From VXMO01 sp034422835 (GTDB lineage Bacteria; Chloroflexota; Dehalococcoidia; UBA6926), in assembly GCA_034422835.1 (NCBI GenBank), contig DAOUJJ010000018.1:85489-149488 (forward strand): 64,000 bases of DNA, written 5' to 3'. Every line of letters starts with the position of its first letter. The stretch's first letter is position 1. Below the pieces are notes generated by a model, which was given only the letters and a program-made list of their open reading frames with translations, ran no database searches and was not told the DNA's origin. Of this stretch, positions 1 through 8,905 are shown in pieces. Made by a program: the position numbers and the translations under genes.

Positions 1-248
1 CCGAAGATGACAAGGATTCCGCCGCTATGGCCGTCGATTGCAGCATCCGCCCATCCAATGGGCCGTGTGTCGACCCGACCGTCCGCATACTCGATTGATT
101 GCGAACCGGTAGGCAGGATTCCTATCTCGCGCAGGATAGACTCAGGCATCATCGAATACGCCGCTCCGGTATCTACCAGTGCCTCAATCTCCTGAGCGTT
201 CTCGCCCTGCCGCGTGGCAATTCTTACTCGTGTCTTGAAAGCTCCCAT
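1..248 (-). CDS. Retropepsin-like aspartic protease, partial (runs off the window start)
   Basis: Reading the minus strand from the ATG at 248-246 gives an uninterrupted frame of 82 residues to the window edge. It begins MGAFKTRVRI and contains ALVDTGAAYSMMPESIL. The Asp-Thr-Gly-Ala core followed by a hydrophobic stretch and a Ser/Met-Pro turn is the active-site motif of single-domain clan AA (retropepsin-like) aspartic proteases, whose bacterial members are about 110-130 residues and work as dimers. The C-terminal third lies outside the window. An in-frame ATG at 263 would add five residues; 248 is preferred because family members usually start M-G-x-F/I-x-V. The gene is divergent from pntAA. 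Family call is fairly firm; the substrate is unknown. Confidence 0.72.
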   Translation of the reverse strand, partial: MGAFKTRVRIATRQGENAQEIEALVDTGAAYSMMPESILREIGILPTGSQSIEYADGRVDTRPIGWADAAIDGHSGGILVIF

Positions 249-337
249 GGCGCCATTGTACATGCGAACACAGTGTCCACCATCATGCCTGCCGTCTTTG
301 GGTAGTACCATAAGTGGACGGAAAGGGGTGGGGATTG

Positions 338-1486
338 ATGCGAATCGGCGTGTTGACGGAGACGGCCCTGCGCGAGGCTCGCGTTGCGCTTGCGCCGCCG
401 TCCGTTGCCCGATTCACCCGATCCGGGGTCGATGTACTCGTCGAGTCGGCAGCTGGCGAGCGCGCCTTCTTCACCAATGACGCATACGATGAGGCGGGCG
501 CGGAGATCGCCCCGGATGCCGCAAGCGTCTATGCCAACGCGGATGTCATCGTCAAGGTGGCTGCGCCGTCCGTTGAAGAAACGAAGTCGCTGCGTGACGG
601 CCAAATCCTGATTGCCGTCCTCCAGCCGTTGACGAGCCACGACCTTGTTCGCGCTCTGGTGCAACGCGGCGTCACGTCGTTCAGCCTCGATGCCATACCG
701 CGCATCGCCCGCGCGCAGCCGATGGACGTGCTCTCCTCGCAGGCGTCTGTCGCCGGATACAAGGCCGCCGTCCTGGCTGCCGACACCCTCGGCAAACACC
801 TGCCCATGATGACGACGGCTGCGGGAACGATGCCCCCCGCTCGTGGACTTGTGCTGGGCGCGGGCGTCGCCGGCCTGCAGGCTATTGCGACGGGACGGCG
901 TCTGGGCGCGATCATGTCCGCTTTTGACGTGCGCCCCGCCGTCAAGGAGCAGGTTCAAAGCCTGGGCGCGACGTTCATCGAGGACGAGGAACTGCAACGC
1001 GCGCAGGCAGAGACGGCGGGCGGCTATGCGAGAGAACAGACTCAAGAGGAGCGCGACCGCTCTCAGGCGCTGGTGCATCGGCATGTCGGCGCATCTGACT
1101 TCGTCATCACGACGGCCCTTGTCCCGGGCCGCCCCGCGCCGAAACTCATCACCCGCGAGATGGTGGAGGACATGCAGCCGGGCTCCGTCATCGTGGACCT
1201 TGCGGCGGAAACGGGCGGCAATTGTGAGCTGACGTTGCCCGGAGAGGCGATCAACTACAAGGGCGTCATCATCAACGGGCCCGTCAACGTGCCGTCCTCC
1301 ATGCCCGTCCATGCCAGCCTCATGTTCTCCCGCAACGTCCAGAGTTTTTTGGACCTGCTCATCAAGGACGGGGAAGCGGTCATCGATATGGATGACGTGA
1401 TTCTGCGGGATTCTCTGATAACCCAGGGTGGTGAGGTTGTTCACGAACCCACGCGCGACGCGATGCAGATGGCGGCGGGATCGTGA
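338..1486 (+). CDS. pntA: NAD(P) transhydrogenase subunit alpha, part 1 (PntAA)
   Basis: Cytoplasmic NAD(H)-binding subunit of the proton-translocating transhydrogenase, which drives NADP+ reduction by NADH at the expense of the proton gradient. The 382-residue protein starts MRIGVLTET and shows the AlaDH/PNT N-terminal domain. A Rossmann loop GAGVAGLQAIATGRRLGA lies near residues 174-191, followed by a conserved SAFDVRPAVKEQVQSLGA segment. Length matches the split-alpha form (about 370-390 aa). A GTG at 314 would add eight residues, but ATG 338 is preceded by a purine-rich GAAAGGGGTGGGG at good spacing. The gene is followed by pntAB after 27 bases and then pntB. Confidence 0.95.
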   Translation: MRIGVLTETALREARVALAPPSVARFTRSGVDVLVESAAGERAFFTNDAYDEAGAEIAPDAASVYANADVIVKVAAPSVEETKSLRDGQILIAVLQPLTSHDLVRALVQRGVTSFSLDAIPRIARAQPMDVLSSQASVAGYKAAVLAADTLGKHLPMMTTAAGTMPPARGLVLGAGVAGLQAIATGRRLGAIMSAFDVRPAVKEQVQSLGATFIEDEELQRAQAETAGGYAREQTQEERDRSQALVHRHVGASDFVITTALVPGRPAPKLITREMVEDMQPGSVIVDLAAETGGNCELTLPGEAINYKGVIINGPVNVPSSMPVHASLMFSRNVQSFLDLLIKDGEAVIDMDDVILRDSLITQGGEVVHEPTRDAMQMAAGS

Positions 1487-1513
1487 AGCTGAGCTGCGAA
1501 AGGAGCCTTAAGG

Positions 1514-1819
1514 GTGCTTGAAGGCGGACTACTTATCGCTATCTACGTCTTCGTGCTGGCCGGATTCATCGGTTTTGAGGTCATCACCAAGGTGCCGCCG
1601 ACGCTCCACACGCCCCTCATGTCCGGCGCGAACGCCATCTCCGGCATCACCATCATCGGCGCGCTGCTCATCGTCGGCTCCAGCGAGGGCGTGCTGACCC
1701 AGATCCTGGGCGTCGCCGCCGTCATTCTCGCCACCATCAACGTCGTGGGCGGGTTCATGGTGACGGACCGGATGCTGCGCATGTTCCGACGCGACCGCAG
1801 GCGGGAGCCGTCGGCATGA
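1514..1819 (+). CDS. pntAB: NAD(P) transhydrogenase subunit alpha, part 2 (PntAB)
   Basis: Small membrane subunit of the three-gene form of transhydrogenase, 101 residues. It has three to four hydrophobic helices: LLIAIYVFVLAGFIGFEVI, then SGITIIGALLIVGSS, then ILGVAAVILATINVVGGFMV. The signature segment TLHTPLMSGANAISGI in the first loop is diagnostic for this subunit. The start is GTG, set by AAGGAGCC 8-10 bases upstream. The stop codon overlaps the pntB start (ATGA), so the two membrane subunits are probably translationally coupled. Confidence 0.95.
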   Translation: MLEGGLLIAIYVFVLAGFIGFEVITKVPPTLHTPLMSGANAISGITIIGALLIVGSSEGVLTQILGVAAVILATINVVGGFMVTDRMLRMFRRDRRREPSA

Positions 1820-3216
1820 CGCTCGACCGCGAGATTATCATCCTCTCCGCCTACCTCGTGTCGGCGGCGTTGTTCATCCTTGGCCTGCGCTATATGGGCT
1901 CGCCCGCCACGGCGCGCATGGGCAACACGCTTGGCGCGTCCGGCATGTTGCTGGCCATCATCGTGACGCTCATCAACGAGGAGATCGTCAGGTATGAGCT
2001 GATCATCGCCGGGGTGCTGGTTGGCGGCGTCATCGGCGTGATCTTTGCCCGTCAGGTCAAGATGACGGCGATGCCGCAGATGGTTGCCGTCTTCAACGGC
2101 TTCGGTGGTGGGGCGTCAGCCCTAATCGCCGTGTCCGAGTATTTCCGACTCTATGACGCGGGCACTGAGATGAGTCTCGATACATCCGTGACCATCATGC
2201 TCGGCGTGCTCATTGGCACCGTCACCTTCTCGGGCAGCGCCATCGCCATGGGCAAGTTGCAGGAGATCATCACGGGTCGCGCTGTCCGCCTGCCTCTGCA
2301 GAATATCTTGAGCGCTTTGCTGTTTCTGGTGATTCTTGCCCTTGCAGTCAGCCAGATTGGCTTTGAGGCCAACCCGATCCCGTTTGTGGCGCTGATTGCC
2401 CTCTGCCTTGTGCTGGGCGTCCTGCTTGTGATGCCCATCGGCGGCGCGGACATGCCCGTGGTTATCTCCCTGCTGAACTCCTATTCCGGCCTTGCCGCCG
2501 CCGCCGCCGGATTCGTCATCGGCAACCCGATTCTCATCATCGCCGGAGCGCTTGTCGGTGCTGCGGGATTCATCCTGACCCAGATCATGACGCGGGCCAT
2601 GCACCGCTCCCTCGCGAACGTCATGTTCGGCGCGTTCGGCGCAGGCAGCAGCGGCGCAGCCGCGAGCGGTGTGGCAGAGGGCGCGACGGTGCGAGAAGGC
2701 TCTCCGGAAGATCTGGGTGTTTTGCTTGCGTATGCGGAGTCGGTCATTGTCGTGCCGGGCTATGGCTTGGCCGTCGCGCAGGCACAACGGCAGGTGCGCG
2801 ACCTTGCAGACCTGCTTGAGGAACGCGGCGTGGACGTTCGCTACGCCATCCACCCCGTCGCGGGCAGGATGCCCGGCCACATGAACGTGTTGCTGGCCGA
2901 GGTGGACGTGCCCTATGACCGCCTCTATGACCTTGATCAGATCAATGACGACTTTGAACGCACCGATGTAGCCATCGTCGTTGGCGCGAACGACGTCACG
3001 AACCCGTCTGCACGGGAGGTTACGGACAGTCCCATCTACGGGATGCCCATCCTGAATGTCGACCACGCCCGCAACATCATCGTCCTCAAGCGCTCCATGA
3101 GTCCCGGTTTCGCGGGCATCGACAATCCGCTCTTCTATAACGAGAAAACCTCTATGCTGTTCGCCGACGCCAAGGACGGTCTCAATCGCCTGATCGAAGC
3201 CGTTCAGGAGAATTGA
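1816..3216 (+). CDS. pntB: NAD(P) transhydrogenase subunit beta (PntB)
   Basis: Membrane and NADP(H)-binding subunit, 466 residues, the usual length. The N-terminal two thirds hold about nine transmembrane helices, including the conserved GNTLGASGMLLAI and FNGFGGGASALIA segments. The C-terminal domain binds NADP(H) and shows VIVVPGYGLAVAQAQ, HPVAGRMPGHMNVLLAE and the loop GANDVTNPSAR. It overlaps pntAB by four bases and ends the pnt operon; the MFS gene starts 22 bases later on the same strand. The assembled AA-AB-B complex would be a source of NADPH alongside the pentose phosphate operon at 53396-56569. Confidence 0.96.
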   Translation: MTLDREIIILSAYLVSAALFILGLRYMGSPATARMGNTLGASGMLLAIIVTLINEEIVRYELIIAGVLVGGVIGVIFARQVKMTAMPQMVAVFNGFGGGASALIAVSEYFRLYDAGTEMSLDTSVTIMLGVLIGTVTFSGSAIAMGKLQEIITGRAVRLPLQNILSALLFLVILALAVSQIGFEANPIPFVALIALCLVLGVLLVMPIGGADMPVVISLLNSYSGLAAAAAGFVIGNPILIIAGALVGAAGFILTQIMTRAMHRSLANVMFGAFGAGSSGAAASGVAEGATVREGSPEDLGVLLAYAESVIVVPGYGLAVAQAQRQVRDLADLLEERGVDVRYAIHPVAGRMPGHMNVLLAEVDVPYDRLYDLDQINDDFERTDVAIVVGANDVTNPSAREVTDSPIYGMPILNVDHARNIIVLKRSMSPGFAGIDNPLFYNEKTSMLFADAKDGLNRLIEAVQEN

Positions 3217-3238
3217 GCCACCCGGTCTCTGAACGACC

Positions 3239-4591
3239 ATGGCAACCACGCTGACACCACCACCGCAGCAGCAGAGGCCAAAGACGCCGTTCCTGGTACG
3301 ACGCTCACCTGTCTTCTATGGCTGGGTCATCGTTGGCCTCACGTTCTCGACGAGCATGGTCACCGCCGGAATCAGCGGCTACGGCCTATCGTTCTTTGTT
3401 GTGCCGATGAGCGAGGCGCTGGGTGTCACGCGCGCGGAGTTCTCGTCCATCACCCTGTTCCGCCTTGCGGCCATACCGCTCCTGCCGCTGCTGGGATTGC
3501 TCGTGGATAAACGCGAAGGCCCGCGTCTTGTCATCGTGTTCGGCAGCGCGGCGGCGGGCCTTTCCCTTGTCGCGTCCTCGTTCGTCCAGAACATGCTGCA
3601 GTTCTACCTGACCTTCGGCATCTTCTTTGGCGTTGCGATGATGGCGATGGGCGGGCAGCTTGTCGGCCCCGCGGTTCTGGCCAAGTGGTTCGTCAAGCGG
3701 CGCGCCCGTGTCATGGCCATCAGCGCCATCGGCATCTCCGGCGGCGGCTTTGTTATCGCCCCCATTGCCGGTCAGCTTGTGGAGCAATTCGGCTGGCGCG
3801 ACGCCTGGGTCATTCTCGGAATCGGGATGATCCTCATCATCACTCCCGCCGCCGGACTCCTCATGCGACGGCAGCCAAGCGACGTCGGACTTGTGCCGGA
3901 CGGCATTTCACATGCGAATTCGCCGCGGGAAGGCATGACCGCCGAAGAAGCCGCCGTCCTGTCGTCAGGCGAACCATACGAATACCCATGGACGGTGCGG
4001 GAGGCGGCGCGGACAGGCGCTTTCTGGGCGTTGCTGGCCGCGCAGGTGCTGTCCCTCGCCTCACTTATGCCGATACTCTTCCACCAGGTCGCCTATATGC
4101 AGGACAAGGGTTTCAGTCTTGGAGACGCGACGCTTGCCGCGACGATACTCGCCGGGTTCGCCATCCTGGGAAAGATTGTCTATGGGGCGATCGTCGAGCG
4201 CGTGCATGTCCGGTGGGTTCTGCCCCTCTCGATGATGCCGGCCGGTCTCTCCGTGCTTTTCCTTGTGAACAGTAGCGGTTCAAACATGGAGATGCTGCTT
4301 GCCTATGCAGTGGTTCACGGCCTGACGATGGGCGGCTTTATGCCGCTGATGAACGTGGCGCTCGCGCAATACTTCGGTCGGCAGCATATGGGCGCGATAC
4401 GCGGCGCATTCACCCCTCTTGCGAACATCGTTGGCGCCGTCAGCCCCTTTGCCGTCGGCTGGATGTGGGAGATATCCGGCAACTACGACGTTTCCTTCAT
4501 CCTGACCGGCGCGGGCTGGTTCATCGGCGGCGCCATCGTCCTGCTGGCGCGAGAGCCGCGGGAGCCGGCACAGACGGCGGAAACGCTATAG
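3239..4591 (+). CDS. MFS transporter, oxalate/formate antiporter-like (copy 1)
   Basis: 450-residue major facilitator with about 12 predicted helices in two halves, beginning with FYGWVIVGLTFSTSMVTAG. The loop between helices 2 and 3 has the MFS signature region DKREGPRLVIVFG. The central cytoplasmic loop carries RRQPSDVGLVPDG, typical of the monocarboxylate/oxalate-formate branch. It is co-directional with pntB (22-base gap) and followed 37 bases later by a close paralogue, so it is one member of a tandem array. Substrate is not predictable; organic acids are the usual guess for this branch. Confidence 0.88.
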   Translation: MATTLTPPPQQQRPKTPFLVRRSPVFYGWVIVGLTFSTSMVTAGISGYGLSFFVVPMSEALGVTRAEFSSITLFRLAAIPLLPLLGLLVDKREGPRLVIVFGSAAAGLSLVASSFVQNMLQFYLTFGIFFGVAMMAMGGQLVGPAVLAKWFVKRRARVMAISAIGISGGGFVIAPIAGQLVEQFGWRDAWVILGIGMILIITPAAGLLMRRQPSDVGLVPDGISHANSPREGMTAEEAAVLSSGEPYEYPWTVREAARTGAFWALLAAQVLSLASLMPILFHQVAYMQDKGFSLGDATLAATILAGFAILGKIVYGAIVERVHVRWVLPLSMMPAGLSVLFLVNSSGSNMEMLLAYAVVHGLTMGGFMPLMNVALAQYFGRQHMGAIRGAFTPLANIVGAVSPFAVGWMWEISGNYDVSFILTGAGWFIGGAIVLLAREPREPAQTAETL

Positions 4592-4628
4592 TCGCTGGCG
4601 CCAACGCGCTGCCGAACATGAGCACACC

Positions 4629-5948
4629 GTGACCACAGAGAACTCGCCCCAGTCTCGCAGGCCCCCCTTCGCCGTCCGAAACATCCCCTTCTTCTACGGG
4701 TGGGTGATTCTCAGCATCACGTTTTCCAGCAACATGATCACGGCGGGCATCGCCGGCTATGCAATCTCGTTCTTTGTCGTGCCCATGAGCGAGGCTCTTG
4801 AGGTCTCTCGCGCCGAGTTCTCATCGATCTCCCTGTTCCGTCTTGCGGCAATACCCATTGTCCCAATCGTCGGAATGCTGTTGGACAAGCGGGAAGGGCC
4901 GCGCCTCGTCGTCATTGTCGGCAGTACCTGCGCCGGGCTTTCGCTCATCGGAGCATCTTTTGTGCAGGCGATGTGGCAGTTCTACCTCACGTTTGGGATT
5001 GTCTTCGGCATCGTCGCCGTCACCATGACCTGGCAGCTTCTTGGCGCGGCGATCATCCCGAAATGGTTTGTGAGGATGCGCGGCCGCGCGCTGGCAATCA
5101 GCACCATCGGCGTTTCGACGGGCGGATTCGTCGTTGCTCCCATCGCGGGCCTGCTGGTCGCAGAGATTGGATGGCGTGAGGCATGGTTCATTCTTGGCGT
5201 CGGCATGATCGCCATACTCACCCCTGCGGCGATCCTCTTCATGAGGAGGCAGCCAAGCGACGTCGGTCTTGTGCCGGACGGCGGGAGTAGCGTCTCAACC
5301 GACGGTGACGGCGCGGATGCCAAGTCCGCAGAGGAACCATACGAGCATCCGTGGACGGTTCACGAGGCGTCACGGACATTCGCCTTTTGGGCCTTGGTTG
5401 CAGCGCAGGCGCTTGGTCAGGCCGCGCTGTTCGGCGTCCTCTTCCACCAGGTTGCCTATATGCAGGACAAGGGGCTTGGCGTCGCCGAAGCGACACTTGC
5501 CGCCACCGTCCTCGCCGGATCCGCATTGGTAAGCAAGCTGTTCTACGGATTCCTCGCCGAGCGATTTGGCGCCCGGCTGGGTCTGGCTGCCTCCATGATT
5601 CCTGCCGGGGCAACCCTGCTGATCCTGGTCGTTGGCTCCGGCCTTGAGATACTTATCGTCTACGCCGTGCTCTATGGCTTCACGATGGGCGGGTTCATTC
5701 CCATGGTCAACCTGGGGCTCGCGCAGTACTTCGGGAGAGAACACAGCGGGGCGATCCGTGGAGTCGTCACGCCTATTGCCACCGTAGCGGGCGCGATAGG
5801 CCCGTTCGCAGTGGGCGTCATATGGCAATGGCTGGACAACTACGACGTGTCATTCATGCTGCTCGGCGCGCTCTGGGCCATCGGCGGACTGTTTGTGCTG
5901 GCAGCGGCACGACCGCGAGCGCCGCGGGAGCCGGCCCTCCTTAGTTGA
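4629..5948 (+). CDS. MFS transporter, tandem paralogue (copy 2)
   Basis: 439 residues, colinear with copy 1 across the whole length. Shared blocks include SFFVVPMSEALEVSRAEFSS, DKREGPRLVVIVG, RRQPSDVGLVPDG and FHQVAYMQDKGL, so the pair arose by duplication. Start taken as GTG 4629, which gives an N-terminus aligned with copy 1. The central loop differs most (SVSTDGDGADAKSAEEPYE), a common place for divergence. The stop overlaps the end of a convergent gene on the other strand. A third, broken copy lies at 6575-6700. Substrate unknown. Confidence 0.87.
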   Translation: MTTENSPQSRRPPFAVRNIPFFYGWVILSITFSSNMITAGIAGYAISFFVVPMSEALEVSRAEFSSISLFRLAAIPIVPIVGMLLDKREGPRLVVIVGSTCAGLSLIGASFVQAMWQFYLTFGIVFGIVAVTMTWQLLGAAIIPKWFVRMRGRALAISTIGVSTGGFVVAPIAGLLVAEIGWREAWFILGVGMIAILTPAAILFMRRQPSDVGLVPDGGSSVSTDGDGADAKSAEEPYEHPWTVHEASRTFAFWALVAAQALGQAALFGVLFHQVAYMQDKGLGVAEATLAATVLAGSALVSKLFYGFLAERFGARLGLAASMIPAGATLLILVVGSGLEILIVYAVLYGFTMGGFIPMVNLGLAQYFGREHSGAIRGVVTPIATVAGAIGPFAVGVIWQWLDNYDVSFMLLGALWAIGGLFVLAAARPRAPREPALLS

Positions 5949-6495
5949 GCCGCCGGAGCAGGGGAAAGACTTCGCCCAATCGGCTGTTGGAACTCCCCAA
6001 GGACGCAACCATGAGCTCAACAGCCGTGTTGTCGATGACGAACTGAGCAACGTCAACGCGCCCGTCCGGTCTTTCACTACTCAGCACGTCGACGAAGCGA
6101 GTTTCCCCCGCTATCTCGACGTCGTAGCCGGGCCGCGCAGTGAGGCTGCGCAACACGTCCGGAGACGGCCCCAACTCAGCAATCATCCGTCTGAGCTGCC
6201 GTTCCACAAACGCAGTTGCGAACGGGCCGGTGGGGACGCGGTCATGGCGCATACTCGTGACGTGGGCCCTCATTGGTTCACCTTCCAGCCACCGATACGC
6301 GATCCGGACTGTATGTACCGTGTTTGGGTCTTTCCCCTCGCCCCATGAATCGAGGACTGCGAGATCCGGTCCAACGTCCAGGTCGAACACGGCAATCGAC
6401 GCGTCCTGGACTATTCTATCGAGCGTTCTCGTAGGATCCGGTAGTTGTCGGTTCGGACGTTCACGCTTCCCGACGAAGCGAATTGGCGGGGCCAT
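5941..6495 (-). CDS. Hypothetical protein, 184 aa
   Basis: No family recognised. The frame encodes a soluble, charged protein starting MAPPIRFVGKRER, with alternating hydrophobic strands (IAVFDLDVGPDLAVLDSW, VAQFVIDNTAVELMVASL). These suggest a compact alpha/beta fold. No signal peptide or membrane helix is seen. Its end overlaps the last 8 bases of MFS copy 2 on the opposite strand. It sits between the intact second MFS gene and the third MFS remnant, so it may have arrived when that copy was broken. Coding potential is judged from the long open frame and protein-like composition only. Confidence 0.55.
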   Translation of the reverse strand: MAPPIRFVGKRERPNRQLPDPTRTLDRIVQDASIAVFDLDVGPDLAVLDSWGEGKDPNTVHTVRIAYRWLEGEPMRAHVTSMRHDRVPTGPFATAFVERQLRRMIAELGPSPDVLRSLTARPGYDVEIAGETRFVDVLSSERPDGRVDVAQFVIDNTAVELMVASLGSSNSRLGEVFPLLRRLN

Positions 6496-6574
6496 GATTA
6501 TCTAGCACCAGAATGGTCCGGACGCTCTCAGCATTGTTCCACCCCCTGCGGGCGTTAGTGGCTAGTCCATCCAT

Positions 6575-6700
6575 AGTGTACGCGCGGCACGTGAAGTTGC
6601 CACCCCTCTTGCCAACGTGGTGGGCGCGACCAGCCCGTTTGCCGTTGGCCTGATATGGCAACGGCACGACCCCGAGCGCCGGTGGCTGCAGAAGCGACTG
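6575..6700 (+). pseudogene. Remnant of a third MFS transporter with an internal deletion
   Basis: The plus strand encodes VATPLANVVGATSPFAVGLI followed by W-Q. This matches helix 11 of MFS copy 1 (TPLANIVGAVSPFAVGWMW) and copy 2 (TPIATVAGAIGPFAVGVIWQ). Directly after the Trp-Gln codons the sequence jumps to CGGCACGACCCCGAGCGCCG, nearly identical to the last codons of copy 2 (about 5910-5930). The last helix has therefore been deleted and the helix-11 start joined to the C-terminal tail. Nothing of the first ten helices is visible upstream. Confidence 0.8.
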
Positions 6701-6754
6701 CTTGACCCCTCATCCCCGCGTTCCAATACTGATATGGCGCTCTGCGCCAAACGC

Positions 6755-6842
6755 GGAGGGGTGGCCGAGTGGACGAAGGCGGCAGTCTTGAAAACTGCTT
6801 TGCGGTAACCCTGCAACGCGGGTTCGAATCCCGCCCCCTCCG
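6755..6842 (+). tRNA. tRNA-Ser (anticodon UGA)
   Basis: An 88-nt cloverleaf can be drawn. The acceptor stem is GGAGGGG pairing with CCCCTCC, with discriminator G. The D arm is GCC/GGC, the anticodon stem GCAGT/ACTGC with loop CTTGAAA (anticodon TGA), there is a long variable arm as in serine tRNAs, and the T arm is GCGGG-TTCGAAT-CCCGC. The 3' CCA is not encoded. It lies just downstream of the MFS remnant and upstream of an LRR lipoprotein, so the 5.9-9.2 kb stretch may be a small accessory site next to a tRNA; no integrase or attachment-site duplication is visible. Confidence 0.96.
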
Positions 6843-6915
6843 CTTCTTTCGCAGTTCGCGATCCGGCTTTGGTTGGCTGGTGCGGGGTGTAGGCAAAGTC
6901 ATCTATCCTTGAACG

Positions 6916-8637
6916 ATGCTTAGTTTCTGTAGCGTGAGTGCGCGTTTGCTCATTATTTTGGCTCTCATACTCGCAGCGGTTGCTTGTAGCGAGAGTTCCG
7001 CCACCACTGTGCCGACGACGACTCCGCCCGCATCGCCCACCCTGACGGCGCTACCCACCCACACCCCGACCGCAACGCCTACGCCCACACCTACATCGAC
7101 CGTAATATCCATCCCGACGATAACACCGACACCAACTCACACAGCGACGCCCACACCGCGGGAACTGGCTGCGGCGGACAGAGCCGTCTTGATTACGTTC
7201 TACAATGCCATGTCGCATGTTGGACGGCTAACGCAAAGTCGGCATCTCTGGCTGAGCGATCGCCCTATTGACGAGTGGTCCGGCGTCGCTGTCGACTCCG
7301 ATGGGCGCGTGACAAAACTAATCCTTCCCCACTTCACATTACGTGGCGAGATTCCGCGTGAACTTGGCAACCTTACCAACCTGAAGAGCCTAAATCTCAG
7401 AGACAACCGGTTAACTGGCGAGATTCCGCCTGAACTCGGCGACCTTATCAACTTGGAGAGTCTGAATCTCAGCCAGAACTGGTTGACTGGCGAGATTCCG
7501 CCTGAACTCGGCGACCTTACCAACCTGAAGAGTCTGAATCTCAGGCAGAACTGGTTGACTGGCGAGATTCCGCCTGAACTCGGCAACCTGCCTAACTTGC
7601 GAAATCTCTATCTCGAGTACAATTGGTTGAGTGGTGAAATACCGCTGGGATTGGGCAGTCTACCCCAGCCGCGCACCTTGTGGCTCACCGGCAACATTCT
7701 GACTGGATGTATCCCTGACGATTTAAACGTCACTGTTAGGTCTCCCGTCTTTCATTATCCTGAGATGCCTTATTGTGACGATTCGACGATACCCGGACCC
7801 TCGCCCACCGTGACACCTATACTCTCGCCGACGGCAACGCCTACTCTTGCGGAAAGAGCCGCTGCCGCGGACAGGGGAGTCCTCGTGGCACTGTACAACG
7901 GCATAGCTGGTGCTGAGTCGTTACGTTTCCAACATTACGGTCACTGGCTGAGCGATCGTCCGATTGGAGAGTGGGAAGGTGTCACTGTCAATGCAGAGGG
8001 GCGCGTAGTAAAACTGGAGATCATCTATTTCCCACTGTCGGGTGATGACGGGATTATTCCGGCGGTAGTTGGCAACCTGACTGAACTGGAGGTTCTGCAG
8101 ATCTCTGCCGTGAGCGGGGGAACCGTAACGCCTCCCGGCTTGGGGCGGATACCGAAGGAGTTGGGGCAGCTAACCAAATTGCGTCATTTAAGCCTTGCGG
8201 GCAATAGATTGATAGGCGGGATACCACCGGAGTTGGGCAACCTCACCAATCTGGAATGGTTGTTCCTCAATCACAACCAACTGAACGGCAAGATACCATC
8301 GGAGTTGGGCAACCTTACCAACCTCAAATGGCTGTCTCTGAACAATAATGATTTGAGTGGCGAGATACCGTCAGAATTGGGCCGACTTGCCAATTTGAAG
8401 TGGCTCTTCCTCAACCTTAATGAGTTGAGTGGCGAGATACCGCCGGAGTTGGGCGGCTTGACTGGGCTGCGGGAACTGGACCTCGAGCACAATCAGTTGA
8501 CTAGTGATATACCGCCAGAACTATCTAATCTAACCAGGTTGCGACTGCTGAAGCTCGACGGCAACACAATCACCGGATGTATCCCACAAGGAGTGGAGAT
8601 AAGGTTTAGGGGGTGGGGCATCCTTGTTCCCTGCTGA
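6916..8637 (+). CDS. Leucine-rich-repeat lipoprotein with two LRR modules
   Basis: 573 residues. An N-terminal signal peptide ends in ILAAVAC (lipobox, Cys 24), followed by a Thr-Pro-rich stalk to about residue 72. Two similar modules then follow. Each has a cap (AADRAVLITFYN and AADRGVLVALYN, each followed by WLSDRPI-x-EW), a run of 24-residue LRRs of the LTGEIPPELGNLTNLKSL type, and a closing TGCIP cap. The repeats are the plant-like class. A second Thr-Pro linker joins the modules. The protein is probably anchored outside the membrane and binds protein or glycan ligands. The repeat codons are nearly identical in DNA (72-bp units at 7391-7606), showing recent expansion. Ligand unknown. Confidence 0.85.
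   Translation: MLSFCSVSARLLIILALILAAVACSESSATTVPTTTPPASPTLTALPTHTPTATPTPTPTSTVISIPTITPTPTHTATPTPRELAAADRAVLITFYNAMSHVGRLTQSRHLWLSDRPIDEWSGVAVDSDGRVTKLILPHFTLRGEIPRELGNLTNLKSLNLRDNRLTGEIPPELGDLINLESLNLSQNWLTGEIPPELGDLTNLKSLNLRQNWLTGEIPPELGNLPNLRNLYLEYNWLSGEIPLGLGSLPQPRTLWLTGNILTGCIPDDLNVTVRSPVFHYPEMPYCDDSTIPGPSPTVTPILSPTATPTLAERAAAADRGVLVALYNGIAGAESLRFQHYGHWLSDRPIGEWEGVTVNAEGRVVKLEIIYFPLSGDDGIIPAVVGNLTELEVLQISAVSGGTVTPPGLGRIPKELGQLTKLRHLSLAGNRLIGGIPPELGNLTNLEWLFLNHNQLNGKIPSELGNLTNLKWLSLNNNDLSGEIPSELGRLANLKWLFLNLNELSGEIPPELGGLTGLRELDLEHNQLTSDIPPELSNLTRLRLLKLDGNTITGCIPQGVEIRFRGWGILVPC
7391..7606 (+). repeat. Tandem 72-bp repeats encoding LRR units
   Basis: Three consecutive 72-nt (24-codon) units, each containing CTGGCGAGATTCCGCCTGAA, lie inside the first LRR module of the 573-residue lipoprotein. 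They differ at only a few positions, consistent with recent unit duplication and with a potential for copy-number change by slippage or recombination. Confidence 0.85.
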
Positions 8638-8905
8638 GAGTGATGGGGTACCCTTGGGCCGCCACGCCGGTCAATGAGATTGATCCCCTACATCTGCTGA
8701 TATTTGCTTCTCACTTGGACCAGCGAAGCCAAGATCCAAGGTAAAGATAAGCCGGCATTTATGCCGGCAAAAGGATCCTCATAAACCATGGATAAACAAG
8801 TAACCATGGCATAAGTGAACTCCGGAAGCATAAGCGGGACCTTAAAGAAAAACAGGAAAATCACTGGAATTTGCAGACTCTCGAACAGTTCACTACTGTG
8901 CGTTT
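8638..8905. other. Intergenic stretch with a palindromic hairpin, no gene seen
   Basis: Between the LRR lipoprotein and a small hypothetical gene. The notable feature is a perfect hairpin at 8751-8768, arms GCCGGCAT and ATGCCGGC with a two-base loop. No T-run follows on the plus strand, so it is not a classical terminator for the LRR gene. Two CCATGG palindromes lie about 20-50 bases downstream. Role unknown. Confidence 0.5.

Noticed and set aside
224..1444. Long minus-strand open frame opposite pntAA
   Set aside because: The plus strand encodes a full, recognisable PntAA; the antisense protein has low-complexity Arg/His/Asp composition typical of a shadow frame in high-G+C DNA.
2122..3249. 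Long minus-strand open frame opposite pntB
   Set aside because: Shadow of pntB; no conserved motifs and the composition is skewed.
8751..8768. Terminator after the LRR lipoprotein
   Set aside because: A good hairpin but no T-run on the plus strand and more than 110 bases past the stop.
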